From JACCZX01 sp963710675 (GTDB taxonomy: Bacteria; Pseudomonadota; Gammaproteobacteria; Burkholderiales; Burkholderiaceae_F): 64,000 nt of DNA. Location of the stretch: the NCBI GenBank assembly GCA_963710675.1, contig CAVQBE010000020.1:1-64000 (forward strand), read 5' to 3'. Within the stretch, counting starts at the first letter, position 1, and every line of letters begins with the position of its first letter. Of this stretch, positions 57,417-64,000 are shown piece by piece. The translations under genes and the position numbers were made by a program. A model generated the notes under the pieces. That model was not told the DNA's origin, did not search any database, and was given only the letters and a program-made list of their open reading frames with translations.

Positions 57417-58712
57417 TCAGCGGACTTCCGCAAAAGCTTGCTCCGCTGTAGCGATGGTCGCATCGATCACTGCTTCATCATGCGCCATCGAGACGAAGCC
57501 TGCTTCGTAGGCCGACGGCGCGAGGTAAACGCCGTGCTCCAGCATTGCATGAAAAAAGCGCTTGAATCGCTCGATATCGCACGCCATTACATCGGCGTAA
57601 CGGACGGGGACGGCGGCGGCGAAGTAAATGCCGAACATGCCCCCGACGCTATCGCCGGAAAACGCTAAGCCGGGCGCACTGTGCCGAGCGGCCGCAATCA
57701 TCCGATCGATCAAGGATCGTGTGCGCTTAGCCAACTCATCGTAAAACCCCGGGCGCGCAACTTCGCGCAACGTGGCCAAGCCGCAGGCGACGGCTACCGG
57801 ATTGCCTGACAACGTGCCTGCCTGGTACACATTGCCGAGCGGCGCCAGGCGCTGCATCACCGCCCGCTTCCCACCGAAAGCAGCGAGCGGCATGCCGCCG
57901 CCAATGACTTTTCCGAGCACCGTGATGTCAGGATCGATGCCGTAAAGCGCCTGTGCGCCACCCGGCCCAACGCGAAATCCAGACATCACTTCGTCGAAGA
58001 TCAGTAACGCACCGTGCGCCGTGCACTGCTCGCGCATCGTGCTCAAAAATTCCGGCGTTGCGCGCACCAGATTCATGTTGCCGGCGATCGGCTCCACGAT
58101 GACGCACGCGATGTCGTCGCGATGCTGCTTGAAAGCGTCCTCGAGCTGCTGCGCGTTGTTGAAGTCAAGCACCAGTGTGTGCTGCGTGATGTCGGCTGGA
58201 ACTCCGGCGCTACTCGGGTGACCGAACGTCAACAGGCCTGATCCGGCTTTCACCAGCAAGCTATCGGCATGGCCGTGATAGCAGCCTTCGAACTTGATGA
58301 TCTTGCGGCGGCTTCCATCGCCGGCGGCACCCCGCGCAAGACGGATCGCACTCATCGCCGCCTCTGTGCCCGAGGAGACAAGGCGCACCTGCTGCATTGA
58401 CGGAACGCGTGCGATCAGCAATTCAGCCAGTTCCACCTCTGCCTCGGTCGGCGCGCCGAATGAGATGCCGCGTGACAGCGCATCCTGAATCGCGCGGGTC
58501 ACGCCGGCGTGAGCGTGGCCCAGAATCATCGGGCCCCACGAGCCTATGTAGTCGATATAGCGCTTGCCCTCCGTGTCCCAGAAATAAGGTCCAGCGGCGC
58601 GCTCGATAAAGCGCGGAGTGCCGCCGACCGAGCGGAATGCGCGAACGGGCGAATTGACTCCGCCTGGAATCGAGCGTTGCGCGCGTTCAAACAGTTGTTC
58701 GTTGCTTGTCAT
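57417..58712 (-). CDS. hemL: Glutamate-1-semialdehyde 2,1-aminomutase
   Basis: 431 residues, intact, ATG 58712 overlapping the thiE stop (ATGA). Class III aminotransferase fold: GGVNSPVRAFRSVGGTPRFI at the start, GSWGPMILGHAHAGV, FEGCYHGHADSLLVKAGSG, FDEVMSGFRVGPGGAQ and the PLP lysine in LGKVIGGGMPLAAFGG. It makes 5-aminolevulinate from glutamate-1-semialdehyde, the second step of the C5 haem pathway; hemA is not in the window. Cotranscribed after thiE. Confidence 0.98.
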   Translation of the reverse strand: MTSNEQLFERAQRSIPGGVNSPVRAFRSVGGTPRFIERAAGPYFWDTEGKRYIDYIGSWGPMILGHAHAGVTRAIQDALSRGISFGAPTEAEVELAELLIARVPSMQQVRLVSSGTEAAMSAIRLARGAAGDGSRRKIIKFEGCYHGHADSLLVKAGSGLLTFGHPSSAGVPADITQHTLVLDFNNAQQLEDAFKQHRDDIACVIVEPIAGNMNLVRATPEFLSTMREQCTAHGALLIFDEVMSGFRVGPGGAQALYGIDPDITVLGKVIGGGMPLAAFGGKRAVMQRLAPLGNVYQAGTLSGNPVAVACGLATLREVARPGFYDELAKRTRSLIDRMIAAARHSAPGLAFSGDSVGGMFGIYFAAAVPVRYADVMACDIERFKRFFHAMLEHGVYLAPSAYEAGFVSMAHDEAVIDATIATAEQAFAEVR

Positions 58713-59369
58713 GTCGGCAATCTGCTTCGTCCTTCATTGAACCGCCGTATCAGTTCACGGGCCGCAGACGCCGGCTTTTCGGCGCTAAAGACCGCGTCCA
58801 GCACCGCAGCCGCATCGGCGCCAGCCGCCGCCACGTCTCCGACGTTTCCAGCGTTGATGCCACCGATTGCAATGATGCGCTGTTGCGGCCACGCAGCGCG
58901 CGCCTCCGACAGCAATGAAAGTGGAGCGCGTACGGCGTGCGGTTTCGTGACCGACGAATAAATCGAGCCAAAGGCAATCGCGTCCGCACCGGCGAGGACG
59001 GCTGCACGTGCGAGTTCGATCTCGTTGTAGCAGGACACGCCAAGCAGGTGGTGCGGCAGCCTGCGGCGCGCATCGGCCACATCACCGTCTTCACGCGCCG
59101 ATGTGCACGCCATCGGCGCCCGAGTCCGACGCGATCTCGATGCTGTCGTTGACGATAAGCAGTGCACCCGCAGCGTGCGTCATCGCCGCCAGCCGGTGCG
59201 CACGCTCGAGGCGCTGCGTAGCGCTGGCTGTCTTGTCCCGATATTGAATGGCGCGTACTCCCACGTCCAACGACTGTTGAACGATATTGAACACCGTCTC
59301 CAGCCCGCGCGAGTCGAAGTCCGGCGTCAGCAGATATATGCCTGCCAATCGTGTTCCGTCACGCGTCAT
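58709..59369 (-). CDS. thiE: Thiamine-phosphate synthase (one frameshift)
   Basis: ATG 59369 (GTRLAGIYLLTPDFDSRGLE). Phosphate and pyrimidine pockets: AIQYRDKTASATQRLERAHR and LIVNDSIEIASDSGADGVHI. The frame breaks near 59095, after GVHIGA, and continues as HLLGVSCYNEIELARAAVLA, ADAIAFGSIYSSVTKPHA and RIIAIGGINAGNVGDVAAAG. About 219 residues. It joins HMP-diphosphate and thiazole phosphate to thiamine phosphate, the substrate of ThiL. It overlaps hemL by four bases and is divergent from the rubredoxin gene. No TPP riboswitch is recognisable upstream. Confidence 0.92.
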
Positions 59370-59569
59370 CGAGGTCGAGTAGAGCGAACATGCAGTCGCG
59401 ACGGCGTAGGACTGAAGGCGTAACGCAAAATGGGTACCGGTCAGTGGGTAGCGGATACCTGTTATGCCACGTTATGATCGCCCGCTAACCTATTGATTTT
59501 AGCCGTCGAGTTCGCGCTTTTGAGTTGAACCCAGAGTTGCACTCAGCGTCGGCTTTCTTTGTTTAACAC

Positions 59570-59752
59570 ATGGCGACCGACGCGGCGATGAAAACCTGGA
59601 TGTGTCTCATCTGTGGCTGGATCTATGACGAGGCAGCCGGAGTTCCGGACGCAGGCGTCGCGGCGGGGACGCGATGGGAAGACATTCCTCCGAATTGGAC
59701 ATGTCCGGAGTGCGGGGCGCGCAAAGAAGATTTCGAAATGGTTGAAATCTGA
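59570..59752 (+). CDS. rubA: Rubredoxin
   Basis: The iron is held by two Cys pairs, CLICG and CPECG, in a 54-residue core (MKTWMCLICGWIYDE, then ARKEDFEMVEI). The ATG at 59570 adds six residues; the ATG at 59588 gives the usual MKTWMC start, and neither has a strong ribosome-binding site. Small cytoplasmic one-electron carrier; in betaproteobacteria it is regularly found between hemL/thiE and pilG, partner unknown. Intact. Divergent from thiE with 200 bases between. Confidence 0.95.
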   Translation: MATDAAMKTWMCLICGWIYDEAAGVPDAGVAAGTRWEDIPPNWTCPECGARKEDFEMVEI

Positions 59753-59839
59753 CCTCGGAACCTCGGTATTCAGCGCTGAGCGCGAGCCATTGTCGCGTAC
59801 AACGCAGGCTCGGTGACAAGCGTGAACGGGTAGCAACAA

Positions 59840-60235
59840 ATGGCGGCTCAGGACCTTTCGGAAATCCGGGGAAAGAAAGTGATGGTGATCGACGACTCGA
59901 ACACTATCCGTCGAAGCGCGGAGATTTTTCTCTCTCAGGCCGGCTGTCAGGTGATCCTGGCGCAAGACGGCTTCGAGGCGCTGTCGAAGATCAACGATCA
60001 CCAACCGAACATCATTTTCTGCGACATCCTGATGCCGCGTCTTGATGGCTACCAGACGTGTGCCCTGATCAAGCGCAGCCCGCGCTTTCACAAGACGCCG
60101 GTCGTGATGTTGTCGTCAAAGGACGGACTGTTCGATCGGGCGCGTGGGCGCATGGTCGGATCCAGCGAATATCTAACAAAGCCGTTTACAAAGGACAGTC
60201 TGTTGACTGCCGTACGACAGCATTCGATGCAGTAG
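59840..60235 (+). CDS. pilG: Response regulator PilG
   Basis: 131 residues, intact, ATG 59840. A stand-alone receiver domain with acidic pair DD in VMVIDDSNTIRRSAEIFLSQ, phosphoacceptor Asp62 in IIFCDILMPRLDGY, Ser/Thr switch in VVMLSSKDG and Lys in YLTKPFTKD. By homology to Pseudomonas PilG it is phosphorylated by ChpA and promotes pilus extension through the PilB regulator FimX or cAMP. First gene of the Pil-Chp operon here. Confidence 0.95.
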   Translation: MAAQDLSEIRGKKVMVIDDSNTIRRSAEIFLSQAGCQVILAQDGFEALSKINDHQPNIIFCDILMPRLDGYQTCALIKRSPRFHKTPVVMLSSKDGLFDRARGRMVGSSEYLTKPFTKDSLLTAVRQHSMQ

Positions 60236-60349
60236 CACGGACAAAGTGCAAACTCGCTGTTGTCCGATGAGTTTAAAAAAATTGCTGGTCAAGCCAGCCA
60301 GATTTTCGAGTACAGCTGCTTGCAGAGGCAGTGAAGTTCGGGGAGCGCC

Positions 60350-60715
60350 ATGCCGATCAAGAAAGTATTAATCGTCGACGATTCACCAACGGAGCGGCAC
60401 GTCTTGACAGAGATGCTGACCAAGCAGGGCTACGCCGTGTCGACTGCAGAAAACGCTGATGAGGCAATGATCAAGGTGAAAACGTTGATCCCGGACTTGA
60501 TCCTGATGGACGTCGTGATGCCTGGCCAAAACGGGTTTCAGCTCACGCGGGCGCTATCCAAGGACCCGGTGACGCAAAACATTCCGATCATCATGTGCAC
60601 CAGCAAGAATCAACAGACCGATCGTATTTGGGGTCTGCGGCAGGGTGCACGCGACTACGTCGTCAAGCCGGTAAAGGCCGACGAGTTGCTCGAGAAGATC
60701 GCTGCCTTTAACTAG
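60350..60715 (+). CDS. pilH: Response regulator PilH
   Basis: 121 residues, intact, ATG 60350 following GGGGAGCG. Receiver domain with DD in VLIVDDSPTERHVLTEML, phosphoacceptor Asp54 in LILMDVVMPGQNGFQL, Thr in IIMCTSKNQQTDRIWG and Lys in YVVKPVKADELLEKI. The QQTDRIWGLRQGA helix is the PilH signature. In Pseudomonas PilH opposes PilG and supports retraction. Lies 114 bases after pilG and 29 before pilI. Confidence 0.95.
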   Translation: MPIKKVLIVDDSPTERHVLTEMLTKQGYAVSTAENADEAMIKVKTLIPDLILMDVVMPGQNGFQLTRALSKDPVTQNIPIIMCTSKNQQTDRIWGLRQGARDYVVKPVKADELLEKIAAFN

Positions 60716-60744
60716 TCGATAGCTAAGGCGAAGCGACTTTCACA

Positions 60745-61284
60745 ATGGCCACCAGCGGCGAAGCCACCAACCGGCAACTCGTCAAACTGCGCGAATTCTC
60801 GACGCAGCTTGCGCAACGCCTGAAGGAAGCGCCGAATAAGCCTGTTGAGCCGACGCGTCTTGCGGTACGTATCGGTGCCGAAAACTATTTGATTGAAATG
60901 GCTCTGGCCGGCGAGATCGTCAGCCTGCCGGAAATCGCGCCCGTACCCTGGACGCGGCCCTGGTATCGCGGACTCGCCAACGTGCGAGGAAGATTAATCG
61001 GTGTCGTCGATCTTCTGCACCTGATGGGCCGTGAGCCGCTCGCGCCCGAACAAACTCAGCAGTTGCTTGTGTTTGGCGAAGTGCTTGGCGTGAGCGCGGG
61101 GATTCTGGTTACGCGGGCGTTCGGAATTCGAAATCTAAAGGATCTGACGGAGCTCGAAAGTGCGCCAGCCGGCCGAGCCAGCTGGGAGCATTCACGCTAC
61201 AGGGATAACGAAGGACTGACTATGACTGCGCTCGAGTTGCGCGAGTTGGCGACCTCTTCGCAGTTTGCGGCAATCGCAGTGTGA
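60745..61284 (+). CDS. pilI: CheW-like adaptor PilI
   Basis: 179 residues, intact, ATG 60745. CheW fold with ARIGAENYLIEMALAGEIVS-type start (read RLAVRIGAENYLIEMALAGE), WYRGLANVRGRLIGVVDLLH with the conserved RG-x-VDL, and a C-terminal YRDNEGLTMTALELRELATS. It should couple the PilJ receptor to the ChpA kinase. Between pilH and pilJ in the normal order. Confidence 0.93.
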   Translation: MATSGEATNRQLVKLREFSTQLAQRLKEAPNKPVEPTRLAVRIGAENYLIEMALAGEIVSLPEIAPVPWTRPWYRGLANVRGRLIGVVDLLHLMGREPLAPEQTQQLLVFGEVLGVSAGILVTRAFGIRNLKDLTELESAPAGRASWEHSRYRDNEGLTMTALELRELATSSQFAAIAV

Positions 61285-61408
61285 GTAACGCGTTGGCATT
61301 GACAGAGTAACGGAACAAGGACCGCTAATTAAATGCGGCAAAACGATGCGGCTCGATGTCGAGTTGCGCATGGGGTAACGGCGGAGTTGTAGCGGCGGAG
61401 GGATTTAC

Positions 61409-63680
61409 ATGGCACTGGACATGGCACCGGTAGCAGTCAAGAAAAGGCCGAAGGAACGATCGAGCCGCAGTCGCGGTGATCCGTTTCGTCCGTCGACTAC
61501 GTTAAACACCGTGTCGCCGCGCACGACGATCTCTGAGCCGGCGCCGAAGACGGTCATGCTCGAGCGCGCCGGCAGCAGCGGCCACGCGATGCGCTTCATG
61601 GACCGTCTGATCGAAATGCGGCTGCCGGTGATAGGCGACAAGCCGGTCAACTCGCAGGTACAGATTCTGTTGGGCTTGCTCGTTACGTGTTTGGTGCTGT
61701 TTGTTCTCGTGCTGCTACTCGACAACCGCGCGGCTTCCAACGGTGCGATGCAGATCGAAATCGTTGGCGACACGCTGATGCACACGCAGCGGCTGGCAAA
61801 GGCGGCGCCGAATGCAGTGGGCGGCAACCGCGCGGCGTTTACTGAAGTGCAGGAAAGCCGCGACGCGATTGCCGGCAATCTCGAAGCGTTGATGAAGGGT
61901 GATGCGAAACGTGATTTGTCGGCAACGACCAGTGATGCGATTACGCCTGAGCTTGACAAGCTGCAAAGTAACTGGCGCCCGAGCGAGTCCGCAGCGTCGG
62001 TCATTCTGGCCAACGAAAAAATTCTGATGGCATTCGGCGACGTCATCAAGAAGATCAATGACGCCAGCCCGCGCCTGCAGCAGCTGACCGAAGAAATCAT
62101 GGCGCTGAAGTTGCAGGTGGGTGCGCCGTCGCGCGAAGTGGCCACCGCCGGCCAGCTGGTCACGCTGACGCAGCGGCTCGGCAAGAGCGCCAACTCACTG
62201 GTCGCGGGCAATGTGGCAAATGCCGAAGTTGCACTAACACTTGGCCGCGACATCAATCAGTTCCGCGATTTGACGCAAGCATTGCTGTCGGGAAGCGATG
62301 CACTGCGCATCAGTGCCGCGACGGACACCGAAGCGCGCACGCGGCTGCAGGAATTGCTGAAGGTTTATGGCGAATTCCAGAAATCGATCGAAGGCGCACT
62401 TGGAAGCCTGCAGGCGATCGTGCAGGCCAAGGAAGCCGAGCTTGGCATCCTGCGCGACTCCGAAATGCTGCGGCAGCAGGTCGGCGCGCTTAGCGGGCTT
62501 TACACAGCCGCAGCAGCGCACGCGCGTGCTCAATTTCCTCCTGATGGTGATGTTCGGCAGCGGCTTGCTGCTCGCTGGCCTTGCCATTTTCAAGGTGCTG
62601 CTCGAAGACACGCGGCATCGTGCGTCGGAAGCCAACGTCCAGCGGATGCAGGCGGAACGGCTCGAGCAGGATGCGAAGAAGACGAATGATGTAAATCAGG
62701 CTGCCATTTTGCGGCTGATGAACGAGCTGCAGGAGGTTGCCGACGGCAACTTGACGGTGCAGGCCACGGTGTCGGAAGACATCACAGGCGCCATCGCGGA
62801 CTCCGTCAATTACACGGTTGAAGAATTGCGCGGCCTGGTAGGCCGCATCAATAACACCGCAGAACAGGTGAATACCGCGTCAACCCAGGCACGTGACATC
62901 GCGACACGACTGCTGACGGCGTCCGAAGCGCAATCCCAGGAGATCAAGGACACCGGCGACAAGGTATTGAAGATGGCGTCGCAGATTAACGACGTTTCGA
63001 AGAACGCGGGAGAGTCGGCGAAAGTCGCGCGTGCGTCGCTGGAAGCCGCGGAGCGCGGGCAGCGCGCGGTGTTCAACCAGATCAGCGGCATGAACGAGAT
63101 TCGCGAGCAGATTCAGGAAACCGCAAAGCGCATCAAGCGGCTCGGTGAATCGTCGCAGGAGATCGGCGAGATCGTCGAGCTAATTACCGACATTACCGAG
63201 CAGACGAACGTGCTGGCGTTGAACGCCGCGATTCAGGCCGCTTCCGCAGGCGAAGCGGGACGAGGATTTTCCGTCGTCGCCGAAGAGGTGCAGCGTTTGG
63301 CCGATCGGTCCGCAGAAGCTGCCAAGCAAATAGGCGCGCTGGTGCGCACGATTCAAACCGATACGCAGGACGCGGTCGCCGCCATGGAAAAGAGCACGCA
63401 GGGCGTGGTCGAAGGCGCGAAGCTGTCTGATGCAGCGGGTAACGCGCTTTCGGATATTGGCCGGGTCTCACGCCAATTGACGGATCAGGTCGAGAAGATC
63501 GCTTCTGCGACCAACGATCAGGCGCAATCGGCAGGTGGTGTCGCTCATTCGATCGAGCGAATTTTGACGGTGACCGAGCAGACATCGCAGGGCACGCGGC
63601 AGGCAGCGCAGTCGATCGGTCAGCTCGCAACACTCGCACGTGAATTGAAGGCGTCGGTCGCTCGCTTCCGAGTCGGATAA
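61409..63680 (+). CDS. pilJ: Methyl-accepting chemotaxis protein PilJ (one frameshift)
   Basis: ATG 61409 follows GGAGGG. A cytoplasmic basic tail, membrane helix 1 (ILLGLLVTCLVLFVLVLLLD) and a periplasmic PilJ sensor domain (about 110-360) with repeated TQRLGKSANSL and TQRLAKAAPNA segments precede helix 2 (LNFLLMVMFGSGLLLAGLAI). The frame breaks near 62515, just before helix 2. A HAMP-like stretch and the signalling hairpin follow, with ITDITEQTNVLALNAAIQAA, GFSVVAEEVQRLADRSAEAA and Q/E pairs for methylation. About 757 residues. It senses a surface or pilin signal and feeds PilI-ChpA. Confidence 0.94.
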
Positions 63681-63685
63681 AACAC

Positions 63686-64000
63686 ATGGCAGAAAAACAC
63701 GATCCAAATCAGTTGGTGGGCGCCGCTCCCGACATCGCACCGCTGGCCTGGGTCATTGATGAAATTCGCAATTCATTGACCGAGGCGGTCAATGGACTGA
63801 AGGGATTCGTCGCCAACAAGCAGGACGTCGACCAAATACGCAATGCGCGCAATCAGATCCATCAGGCCAACGGCGCATTGCAGTTGCTTGACCTGCGTGG
63901 CGTTGCGCTGGTCACCGAGGCGATCGAACATCTGACGCGTCGCTTCGAAACAGATCCGAAAGAGTGTGCGCCGACACAGATTCGCACGATCGAAACGGCG
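63686..64000 (+). CDS. chpA: ChpA/PilL hybrid histidine kinase, N-terminus only (cut by window edge)
   Basis: ATG 63686, five bases after the pilJ stop; 105 codons are visible and the frame is open to the edge. The N-terminal region shows IAPLAWVIDEIRNSLTEAVN and QIHQANGALQLLDLRGVALV, the first degenerate Hpt-like domain of ChpA proteins, which have several Hpt domains, a CheA-type kinase core and a receiver. It is the expected last core gene of pilGHIJ-chpA. Confidence 0.88.
   Translation, partial: MAEKHDPNQLVGAAPDIAPLAWVIDEIRNSLTEAVNGLKGFVANKQDVDQIRNARNQIHQANGALQLLDLRGVALVTEAIEHLTRRFETDPKECAPTQIRTIETA

Noticed and set aside
59370..59569. TPP riboswitch before thiE or regulatory RNA before rubredoxin
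   Set aside because: No CTGAGA or ACCTGATCTGG-like element occurs on either strand, and no convincing promoter pair could be set.
1..64000. Gene decay or reductive evolution as the cause of the many broken frames
   Set aside because: Breaks hit essential ribosomal, chaperonin and tRNA-synthetase genes while all catalytic residues remain, and there are no deletions or nonsense substitutions of the kind decay produces.

Overview
The window looks like a chromosomal segment of a high-GC betaproteobacterium, probably in or near the Burkholderiales. The grounds are gene order and gene content. The runs rplM-rpsI-(DUF6776)-bactofilin-erpA-anmK-M23-tyrS, glyA-nrdR-ribD-ribE-ribBA-ribH-nusB-thiL and hemL-thiE-rubredoxin-pilGHIJ-chpA are typical of that class. 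Two general Gram-negative porins and an orphan Bug-type (TctC) solute-binding receptor point the same way. I see no tRNA, rRNA, CRISPR array, insertion sequence or prophage. This is core chromosome with one accessory-looking envelope region at the left end.

Layout. 1-16.4 kb: almost only envelope genes. These are a duplicated-domain secreted protein, an outer-membrane protein, a VIT-like membrane protein, an AI-2E-type permease, a NodT/HlyD/DUF2955 efflux cassette, a two-helix channel, aquaporin Z, an outer-membrane protein, a patatin autotransporter, a small surface antigen, an MltF-type lytic transglycosylase and a phospholipase D/cardiolipin synthase. 16.4-19.1 kb (minus): acyl/aryl-CoA ligase and periplasmic receptor. 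19.2-22.2 kb: glpK-glpD. 22.2-25.0 kb (minus): two porins. 25.1-26.2 kb: coq7 and an OsmC protein, convergent. 26.5-33.2 kb: ribosomal proteins L13 and S9, bactofilin, erpA, anmK, M23 peptidase and tyrS. 33.4-35.8 kb: desaturase, YbhB-like protein and phosphatase. 35.9-43.4 kb: one-carbon, riboflavin, NusB, thiamine and PncC genes. 43.4-47.6 kb: haloacetate-dehalogenase-like hydrolase, CNNM/CBS transporter, pyrF and an EamA permease. 47.6-52.1 kb (minus): M48 peptidase, YjgN protein, groL and groS with a CIRCE operator. 52.3-57.3 kb: an unrecognised gene, dacB, then redoxin and dsbD on the minus strand. 57.4-59.4 kb (minus): hemL and thiE. 59.6-64 kb: rubredoxin and the type IV pilus chemotaxis-like operon pilG-H-I-J-chpA, which runs off the window.

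The most important caveat is reading-frame quality. I find roughly 70 single-frame breaks, including in genes no bacterium can lose (rplM, glyA, tyrS, groL, groS). In nearly every case the protein resumes in another frame exactly where the family alignment predicts. Several breaks sit in short homopolymers. I read this as uncorrected indel error in a long-read or metagenomic assembly, not as pseudogene decay. Such genes are therefore annotated as one CDS over the whole span, with the break positions noted.

Functionally the window combines cofactor supply (riboflavin, thiamine, haem, Fe-S, ubiquinone), cell-wall turnover (MltF, M23, AnmK, DacB), periplasmic redox (DsbD plus redoxin), heat-shock folding (GroESL under HrcA/CIRCE) and surface motility (Pil-Chp). 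The items most worth following are a hydrolase carrying the full residue set of fluoroacetate dehalogenases, two perfect terminator-type hairpins in leader positions (before rplM, and between the M23 gene and tyrS), cysteine pairs in loops of both porins, and the envelope gene cluster at the left end.
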